DNA from: Theristus sp. LFF4_11
Lineage: Eukaryota; Nematoda; Chromadorea; Monhysterida; Xyalidae
NCBI GenBank assembly: GCA_030248135.1
Contig: JASANC010000456.1
Location: 1-64,000, forward strand
Reading direction: 5' to 3'
Length of the DNA: 64,000 nt
A program made the position numbers and the translations under genes. Below the pieces are notes generated by a model, which worked only from the letters and a program-made list of their open reading frames with translations, had not been told where the DNA came from and did not search any database. Shown here piece after piece: positions 55,801-64,000 of the stretch. Positions within the stretch are counted from its first letter, which is position 1. Each line of letters starts with the position of its first letter.

Positions 55801-58800
55801 GTCCGACAGTGCGACCACAGAACACGCGTGTCACAAAAAAATTCCCGAATTTCAAACGAGGACTTTCCGATGCAACCAAGAAACCACCAACTTGATCGCG
55901 GGGTCGTCGGTTTGCTTCAGTTGCTTCAGCCACTCCAGCATCAGCGTGTCCGGTTTCGGGTGAATGCCGATCAAGCGTGCCAGTGCGACGGCGGCGTTGA
56001 TGCGGATCTGAATGGATCGAAAATTGGCAGGAAATTTACTGATCGATTTTTATTTTGAATATATATAATGATTTTATCATCTATCAATTCATCTAAAAAT
56101 GCAAATTATTTAAAAATAATAACGCACCGGCCGCGAAATCGGCTCCTGCAACGATCGGTTGAAGGTACTTGTCAATTGCGGCAAGAATGGACGTAGCTGC
56201 GTGGTTACCTGGACAGACAATGGAACACATTCATGAAAACCAAGATGCACAATTTCCAATGAAGCTCAGTTTGGGTGTGCATGCAACGTTTCCATCATCA
56301 ACCAATCGTTCTGTTCCATTCAGCAACCAATAAATAAAACGTTCGAAGTTTCCTAAAGGCCCGTTTATACCTGACGTATGCGCATACGGCACGGCACGTC
56401 ACTTCCACTTTAGATCCCGTGTTGTTGCATACTGCCGTTTATACAGACGTATGCATGTACGGCACGTCACGTCACTTCAGGTCCCGTGTTATTGCATACT
56501 GCCGTTCATACCTGACGTACGTCGACGTACGTCTGCATACGTCAGGTATAAACGTGTCTTAACTTCATCTGTTTGCTTGCTCGTTGCTAACAATAAAAAA
56601 CCAAAAAACCCTGCGAACCTTGTCCAGCAGCACGGCGAGCGTCTTCAGAATGGCCACCTTCGTCGACGGCGGATAACGATCGCCTAAGACACGGATCAGT
56701 GGTCCCGTGACGCTTATGACGTGCGGTTTTAGTGCGGCCACGTCCGACATTCGGATCAGTTGACATAGACTGTCGGCCGATTGCTCTTTCAACTCTGGCG
56801 AGCCGTTCAGGACGCCCTCGCGCAACGCCGCCACGATCGGCTGGACGCCCTGCACCGGAAAAACAGACCGTTCACTCACGTATTGTGTAACTCAGGTTAT
56901 ATTGTGTAACTCAGGTTATATTTGTAACTCAGGTCATATTGTGTAACTCAGGTCATATTTGTAACTCAGGTTATATTTGAAACTCAGGTTATATTGTGTA
57001 ACTCAGGTTATATTTGTAACTCAGGTTATATTGTGTAACTCAGGTTATATTTGTAACTCAGGTTATATTGTGTAACTCAGGTCATATTGTGTAACTCAGG
57101 TCATATTGTGTAACTCAGGTCATATTTGTAACTCAGGTTATATTTGTAACTCAGGTCATATTGTGTAACTCAGGTTATATTTGTAACTCAGGTTATATTG
57201 TGCTACTCAGAAAGTGCGTTGCTGTTTCACCAGGATCAGGAAGACGTACACGGGTGACACAAGGCAGACCACAAAATGACCACATCCCGCGTCGGCTAAT
57301 TCTCGTCAGTCAGTCAGAAATTCGGATATTTCATGAAACTACAGCTGACATCTGAACGCGTCTGCGGCGCGTTTCCAACGTTCATGTTTGATCAAGAAAA
57401 TCTCGAAGTCACATGGCTCAACATGTATTCGACAAAAGCATTGGTCAACTGCAAAAAAGCAGCGCACGCAACGAGTATCAGGCGAAGTAGTTGTCCCTAC
57501 ATGCAACATTATAAAAAACATTCGTAAATAATAATAAAAAAGCACAAAAAACGCAAAACCCCATCACCCACCTTCGCATGAGCCAGCCCGGGCACCACCG
57601 GCTCCGCCTCTCCATCCTTCATCTTCCTGCTCTGCGTCCACTGTACCGCCATCTGGTTGACGGAATACCGAAACTGTCCCACGGCGTTCAACAAGTCCCG
57701 TTGGTCGTCCAGCGCACGTCCGACGCATCCGAGCACACCGACTGCTGATTGGACGATTGCAGTCTCCGCCTCCGTCGTGCCCGTCACGGTGTACAAGCGT
57801 AGTGAGCCGGTGATCAGTTGGTCGACGAATGGCAGCAACTGTGACGGCTGCAGTGGTAATGAATGAGTGAGACAAACGTGGGACTTGTAAGGTGCAGTCG
57901 ATTTTTATTTTCATAGGAAATTAGCTGATTGGCTATTCTGTGCACGCATTGTGCGGAAGGCGGAGTTTGGTTTGACGAATGGCAGCAGCTGCGACGGCTG
58001 CAGTGGTAATGAATGAGTGAGACAAACGTATGATTTGTAGGGTGCAGTCGATTTCTATGATCATAAGCAGTCAGCTGATTGGCTGGTGATCACGTGATGC
58101 ACGCATTCTGTGCACGCATTGCTGGGAAGGCGGCGTTTGGTTTGTACAGAATGCACGTGTTTCAACCAATCAGCTAATTGCACATGATATTTGAAATAGA
58201 CTCTAGTCAACATCAGGTTTTTCAAACGTCTGAGCCTCAATTCACGCAAAGGTAACACAACCGTTGCATGCTTTCCGACGTTAAAATCGGCAAAATGCCG
58301 CAATGATTTCAGTTCCTGAGAGATACAGGACACAGGATCACTCAGGTAACTTCGAACTGCCGCATCGAGCATAAAAAGAGATTTTTTTTGCCATTTCGGG
58401 CTTGTTTCGAACTCGGACCTTTGTCTCCGAACAGAAGCTCGCCAGCAACTTCGCGGCTGCCACTCTCATTTCCGGTCGGCTGTCGGCAGGAGGAGGGACG
58501 GACGACGACGCCGTGGTCAACAACTGCTCGAAAATGTTCGTCAGTCCGTGTTCGTCCTTGACAGCGAGCAGCACGTTCAGGCACAGTGTCGACTCCTGGT
58601 TGGAAAGAATGGAATTAAAAGTTAGTGGATAAGGGCTGGAAAGGTGGACAAATGGTGAATTACGAAAAAAACTGGTTGTCGTTTGATCATCCAAAACACG
58701 GGAGAACAGTGTTGCAACTTGCAAATAAGTCGTGCAAATTCATGAATGCACCAGAGTCCTGAATAGACTCACCCCCTGAATTCATTCACGATTATACCCA

Positions 58801-61800
58801 TGCACGAGTCACCGCCACCGCAATCACCTCTCTCTCCATACGGCATTCTTCTACTAAACCTGTCACTTTTTTAGCAGAATACCGAGCATGCGAAACGCTG
58901 AATTACGGAGGAACGAATGAATCGGTTTCGGTTGAAATCGAACATCACACGCCAAAACGCTTTCTTGCAACTCCGATCCCCCGTTCTTTCCCGCGCACCG
59001 TATTCCACGAAAAGTGACAGATTCATTTCCATTTGGTTTGCCGTTACATTCGAGTCAATTCGAGTCGTTCAGGTGTTCTGGCTCATATCTTCTTCCTTCT
59101 TCATTCACTTTTTACTCAATCAAAAAGACCGTCTGTACCTGCTGTTCATTCTCGGTGCCGATCGCATCCGCCACGGCCAACAACAGCGCGTCCAGGATTC
59201 GATCCAGATGTCGCGTCAGCGTGTCGCCGGCGACGCACGACAACTTCGACAGTGCGACGGTGTTCGCCGGTTTTGCGGTCAGCTGGGGCAGTTTTTTGGT
59301 GATTCGATTTTTGAAAAATATGATAAAAAAGCTGAGTTCAGCTGCAAAACTGACAAGAATTCCGAAAAGAAAGATGATTCCAAGGTCCAAGATTTTGGAA
59401 TTCGCTTACTTTCGGAATCAAATACGGCAGGAGAACGCGACTTTTCACGCTGACCACGTGACTGAGGCCGTCCAGCGCACGCTCACCGGTCTCCTCATCA
59501 GACTGAAAAAAAACAAAAACAAAGGAAAGTTGAAAGTCTTTTTTCGACTGTCCATCCTTGCTAGGAGGCCGGTTGGTTGCGCAACGATCACAGCAGACAG
59601 CACCACGGACCGCAGTTCGAAAGCAACCAATCAGTGACCAGTTTCACACGACACAAACAAACGAGCAAATCAATCGTTTCACGCAATTCAGTTCGGAATC
59701 AACGCCAGTCTGCTAGTCAGTCCAGTGCGTACAAATTCCATACAGCAGCGAGTCAGTGCGTCCCAGTTTCATAGAATAACCAATCAGTGCGTCCCAGTTT
59801 CATAGAATAACCAATCAGTGCGTCCCAGTTTTATAAAATAACCAATCAGTGCGTCCCAGTTTCATGAAATAACCAATCAATGCGTCCCAGTTTCATAAAA
59901 TAACCAATCAGTGCGTCCCAGTTTCATAGATCAGCCAATCAGTGCGTCCCAACTTCACAAAGCAGCTACTCAGTGCCATCCAATCATCCAACTCAAGCGC
60001 AAGAAGCCACGAATGCAGCCACCGACCAGTCTCTCGAGCAACGGCAGCAGAATCTCGTCGAGCGCCTTCTGTCCGATCGCCGTGTGCAACGCGTCGAACG
60101 TGCCGGAGGCCGCCTGGCGTACCGACTCCAATTCGTCGCACAGCGCCGTTCGCACGGTTGGCACCAGACTGTCGGAGTACATGACCACCTGAGTGGGGAA
60201 ACGGTACGGCGGTGATAGGTACCGTGGGAACACGGTACTACCGTGGGAGAATGGTGTCACCGTGGGAAAGTGGTGGTACCATGGGAAAGTGGTGGTACCG
60301 TGGAAAAATGGTGCCGTGAGAAAATAGTGTTACCGTGGGAAAATCGTGGTGCCGTGGGAAAATGGTAATACCGTGGGAAAGTGGTGGTAGCGTGGGAAAA
60401 TAATGCCGTGAGAAAATAGTGGTACCGTGGGAAAATCGTGGTGCCGTGGGAAAATGGTAATACCGTGGGAAAGTGGTGGTACCGTGGGAAAACGGTGGTA
60501 CCGAACAAAAATGGCGATAAGGTGGGTTTGGGAATGCGTACAATGAAAAATGGAAGAACCGGTGAAAAATGGTGGTCAAACTAAAAACAATAATACAAAG
60601 ACCACTAACAACGTCGCGTGACGTGTTCCGCAAGATTTCGGAAAGCGCAATACAAACGCCCAATCGTTGGTCGGCATCAGGTGAGTCGAGTCCCTTCTGA
60701 AGCACCGGAACAACGTCGATCAGAATTCGTTCGCCCATTTTTCGGACCAACTCGCCGAGGCAGCGGCCGGCGATCTACAAGCATGTTTTCTTCAAAAATT
60801 CATAATGTTTCAGTCCTGGTTGAAGTGGACTGAAATGTTCCGTTCGGCTCTGAACTCGTTCACCTGCTGCTGGGGCCATTTTCAATTCAATACATTGAAC
60901 GCTTCTTTTTTATATTGCTGTAGATCCTAAAAAACTGAAACTGAATTAGATTGCAAACTGCAAACCAAATTTCGTATTTTTACTCGAAAAACTCTCCATG
61001 ATCTGAAAAAATCTATCATTACAAAAACAAACATTACAATTACATTACAAACAAACAAACATTACAAACATCCAAACAAAAGTCCACTGGTTCTGGAAAA
61101 AAGAACCATCTCAAATTTCCCAATTCCCACCACCAGCGCACCTGTTGTTGTTCACCGCTTTGACTGGCGAGACAGCTCAATAGCAGCTGGAAGAGAATCT
61201 TCAGGATCTCCTTCACCGTGCGCGGCGTGTTCGTCACGACCACTTTCCAGACGTGGCCGGCCGCCAAACGGACGGGCGCCACGATGTCGGATCTGGGCAG
61301 ATTTTGAGTTTACAGAAAACAACTGTTGGTTTCGGTCATTTTTTCGTGAGAACTTGAAGGGATTCCACTCGGTTACGGAACAGAATTGTTGTTGCGTCGC
61401 ACACAAACGACGACAGGTTCATTGCCAGTTAAATGTCGTATTGCGGTCGTGTGACGCGCGACTGTGCAACAGGGCGAGGGATGGTGCGCGACTCCGTCGG
61501 AAGCGGAGCTCCTTGGTATGCCGGCAGGTATGCTCCGTGGCCTCCGCCTCACAGCGGCACTAAACGCACGTACCATTTTGGCGGAGATCGCAGGAAAAGC
61601 AGCCATATCACTGCCATGCAGCTCTCGGGCGCAACGCATCGAGCCGATGATGAGTAGCAACAACACTCGCTTGCCAGTCGCAAAAAAACGACAATAACAA
61701 CAGCTGTGCAACATGTCATCAACCGAACGCATTGCCTTCAGATGAGGACTGCGGTCCAGGGGATCGGCCGACTTTTGAACCGATTTTCGCTTCACGGGCA

Positions 61801-64000
61801 AGGAATTCTTCCACAAAACTCGCTGCCAACTGCCAAGTGCCCCAACCTTGCGATGTAGAGTCCGGCAAACACGCGGTTTCGTTGTTGTTCGCCCAATCGT
61901 CGCAGTACGGCGCGATTCGCCGACTCGGTGCCGAACGAATCGTCCTCGCCACCTTCGGTCGTCATTTTGCCGGTGACGCCTGAGATTTCGGGAATAAGAA
62001 ACCGAAGTTTTAAAAGATAAAGTCTGTGAAAAACTCTTGAGAAACTTGTATTTATAGCCAAACAAAAAGGCAGGGCAGAAAACCGTAATTAGTAAGACGG
62101 CCCTTGAACCAGTGACCTCGCCGCAAGAGGACGGTTCAGCCTGGAACTTTGCCATGCCTTTGTGACTCGCACTAGTGACTCGAGCTTTATTCTTCGATTT
62201 CAGTCGCAATATCCCACGAAGGCAGCGAGTCAGAAAAGTTTTTCTGTATTTATTTGCATCTTATGTGAAGTAAAATGACGGCAAACGTGCTATCACACTC
62301 AGATAAGCGCATTCCACCAGAACAACACCAAAAAGTCGAGAAAAAATCCTGCCACGAAGACGAACCGGAAATCTTGAACAACAGTTCGCCCATCATCTGC
62401 ACGGACGCGAGGCGAATGCGCCAGTTGCTGTCGAACATGCCACGCTCCAACTGCGGCAGCATCAGCGGCAGCGCCGTGTCGCAGTACGCCCCGATCAAGC
62501 GTTGGCCGGCGTGGAAGGCCGAGTCGCGCACGAACTCGGACTCGTCGGCTAGAGCCTGTGCGACCAAAGTTTGGAAATCTGGGTTTTTTTCAAAGTTTAC
62601 TGGTTGGTCGAATGAATTTTGAAAACAAAAAAAACTGATTTTATCGGAGGAACGAACGAACGGCGATTTTAGGCAATGTTTTATTTACCCAGGGCTATCA
62701 ACTATTAACAATCACACATCAACCAACCAAAAAATTGCAAACACCATAAAAAGCCGCTCATAAATGCCGAAGTGAAAGCATTTAACGAACATTAAAGTTG
62801 AAAACCTCCAAAAACACAATCAAAACGCGCACCTTCAGCACGGACGGTATGACCTGCTCGAGGTACCGCTCGAACGTGTCCGCGAAAACGAGCGGCAAAT
62901 AAATGTACATCATGATGTATCCGTCGCGGACGTGCGCTTTCGCGTTTGGCGAGCCGGCCATCTTTATGATGTCTGGCATGACAAAGTCCAGCTGGTCGGG
63001 GCCGAGTGCTGCGAGCACTTCGCAGAGGCCTGCAGATGAGAACGGATGTTCAGAGGGGAGTGTCGACCAACGCAAATCTGTGCGCGACCGGTGTGGTGGA
63101 CGGCACATGGTGCATTGGCTGGGCGTGTTGCATGTCTGAGGGGGATTTGCGGTAATGTGCAGTGTGCACCCGATGTTCTTTGACGTTCCACCACACCGTG
63201 GCACGCGGGTACATGTGATACAGTCACAAACGGTACCAAGAATTGTGCACGCACACTATCAGGGGTTTGGATTTACCTGACTAGAGTATTAATAGCTGAT
63301 CAAGTTTTTTTTACTTCGCGTCGCAAAAACGAATCAAGCAAAACAGAAAACGTCAAAGGCCGCAAATGCGTACTGTAACTAGTCACCGAAATTTTTCTGG
63401 AAACCTTCGAGAACAAAACTCCCCAAATTGAAAATACCCGTTCCGGACGGAGTGAGTTCTCCATTGCAGAACTGACAAACTATTCCGTTCAGTAGTCTCC
63501 TCTCCGGTAAATCAGTTTATAGATCTCCTAGTGCAGTCTTATGGGAGTTCCTACGTGTCCTTATAAAGTACCATAACTATGTGTCGTGCAACTGTAACCA
63601 TTATAAAGAAATGGAAAATCAATCGACTACAAAGCAGAATTCCCATTCCCCCTGTTCCTCATCACCCTGAGCAGCGCCCGATCGATCCACAGTCGACTGT
63701 TCGGACACCAATTGTCGTTTCAGCCACGGTATCAGTTGCTCCTTCAGTCGCACGGAGACGTCGCCGGTTGCGGCGCCGATCATGGCGCCAAGGGCCCGTG
63801 AGGCGACCGTTCTGATTTCAGGCACCGGGTCCATCAGGGCCTTCTGGAGGCCCGGGATCAGTTGCTCGATGTACGGCTCAATGTCCTGAACGTGCGAAAA
63901 TCGGGTATTGGTGCGTTTTTTTACAATTCTTGTAATGTAGTCAAAAATTTTAATGCAGCACACTGATTGGCTTGCGTGTAACTGTTTACCTGTCCCTGCG
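52862..64000 (-). CDS. GCN1: GCN1, C-terminal ~1,060 residues (5' part beyond window)
   Basis: Twenty complete exons in phase, from the 5' side: 63666-63885, 62833-63029, 62366-62555, 61847-61979, 61142-61292, 60613-60774, 60027-60188, 59410-59502, 59139-59282, 58419-58595, 57572-57847, 56619-56849, 56128-56208, 55892-56007, 55162-55391, 54678-54890, 54190-54251, 53731-53817, 53343-53468, 52862-52996. An 11-base piece of another exon reaches the window edge (63990-64000). The product is a continuous HEAT-repeat solenoid. Diagnostic stretches are [61 protein letters not shown] and KPHVISV. GCN1 binds stalled or collided ribosomes and activates the eIF2-alpha kinase GCN2; the GCN2-binding segment lies within this part. 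The protein is cytosolic. Introns are short and repeat-laden. Length and order match animal GCN1 to its natural C-terminus, with an acidic-to-basic tail ending DDMRLEAA. Confidence 0.97.
56358..56558. mobile_element. MITE with GGCCCGTTTATA ends in GCN1 intron
   Basis: GGCCCGTTTATACCTGACGT at the left and CAGGTATAAACGTGTC at the right are imperfect inverted ends. Flanks are CTAAA and TTAAC. It is the same family as 44095-44356. Confidence 0.75.
56884..57212. repeat. Minisatellite GTAACTCAGGTTATATT in GCN1 intron
   Basis: About eighteen tandem units of 17-19 bp, GTAACTCAGG(T/C)(T/C)ATATT with or without an inserted GT, lie just upstream of the exon that ends at 56849. They occupy much of that intron. 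Confidence 0.9.
57905..58205. repeat. AGCTGATTGG hairpin-family copies in GCN1 intron
   Basis: Two partial copies lie in tandem. GGCAGCAGCTGCGACGGCTG and its flank near 57975-58025 also repeat part of the adjacent exon border (57825-57880), including the GAATGAGTGAGACAAACG string. This implies a local duplication of exon-edge sequence together with the MITE. Confidence 0.6.
59765..59950. repeat. 31-bp minisatellite in GCN1 intron
   Basis: The unit ACCAATCAGTGCGTCCCAGT followed by TTCATAGAATA is repeated about six times, with minor changes. It contains CCAATCA, resembling the hairpin-MITE core. Confidence 0.85.
60195..60515. repeat. GGTACCGTGGGAAAATGGTG minisatellite in GCN1 intron
   Basis: About seventeen degenerate units of 17-20 bp lie between the exons ending at 60188 and starting at 60613. 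A 93-bp block (three to five units) appears duplicated within the array. No stop-free coding significance is claimed. Confidence 0.85.

Noticed and set aside
61373..62209. 278-codon minus-strand open frame across a GCN1 intron
   Set aside because: The exon at 61847-61979 uses a different frame, and the codon phase joins 61847 directly to 61292; the long frame is a chance GC-rich reading.

Overview
This is eukaryotic, animal-type DNA. The genes are split by many short GT-AG introns, with acceptors mostly of the form TTTTCAG or TTTGCAG. The orthologues found (GCN1, FBXO28, RBM34, TADA3, a ZCCHC24-like protein, a GT11 fucosyltransferase, a type II membrane C-type lectin) are those of a metazoan. 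The acceptor style and the lectin and GT11 content would suit a nematode or another ecdysozoan, but the species cannot be fixed from the sequence alone.

Layout. 1-7.2 kb: a complete LDLa/C-type lectin gene (+), preceded by a decayed duplicate of its last exon. 7.2-20.4 kb: almost pure repeat. It holds a foldback element, a pair of 398-bp LTR-like direct repeats, several copies of a composite element carrying a 149-bp satellite, and a 289-bp higher-order array. 20.4-21.8 kb: the last three exons of TADA3 (+). 23.9-24.1 kb: an orphan last exon of a small membrane protein (-). 24.2-29.4 kb: a hAT remnant with part of its transposase, then another satellite-bearing element ending in a long inverted repeat. 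29.4-33.5 kb: RBM34/Nop12 (+). 34.0-36.6 kb: GT11 alpha-1,2-fucosyltransferase (+). 37.7-40.1 kb: a secreted kelch-repeat protein (-). 41.1-45.1 kb: ZCCHC24-like zinc-finger protein (+). 47.2-51.6 kb: FBXO28 (-). 52.9-64.0 kb: the C-terminal ~1,060 residues of GCN1 (-), whose 5' part lies beyond the window.

Exon boundaries below were built by hand from splice signals, reading-frame phase and recalled family conservation; nothing was aligned by software. Phases close for every exon listed of the lectin, kelch, ZCCHC24-like, FBXO28 and GCN1 models. The genes do not form a pathway. They share nuclear/nucleolar and stress-response roles (TADA3 in SAGA-type complexes, RBM34 in ribosome assembly, GCN1 in ribosome-stall sensing, FBXO28 in SCF ubiquitination) or secretory and cell-surface roles (lectin, fucosyltransferase, kelch protein).

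The most unusual content is the transposon landscape: a family of small hairpin elements at the 3' ends of two neighbouring genes (one supplying the junction at the GCN1 stop codon), a hairpin-headed satellite element in several copies, and two hAT-type elements with readable 8-bp target duplications inside one RBM34 intron.
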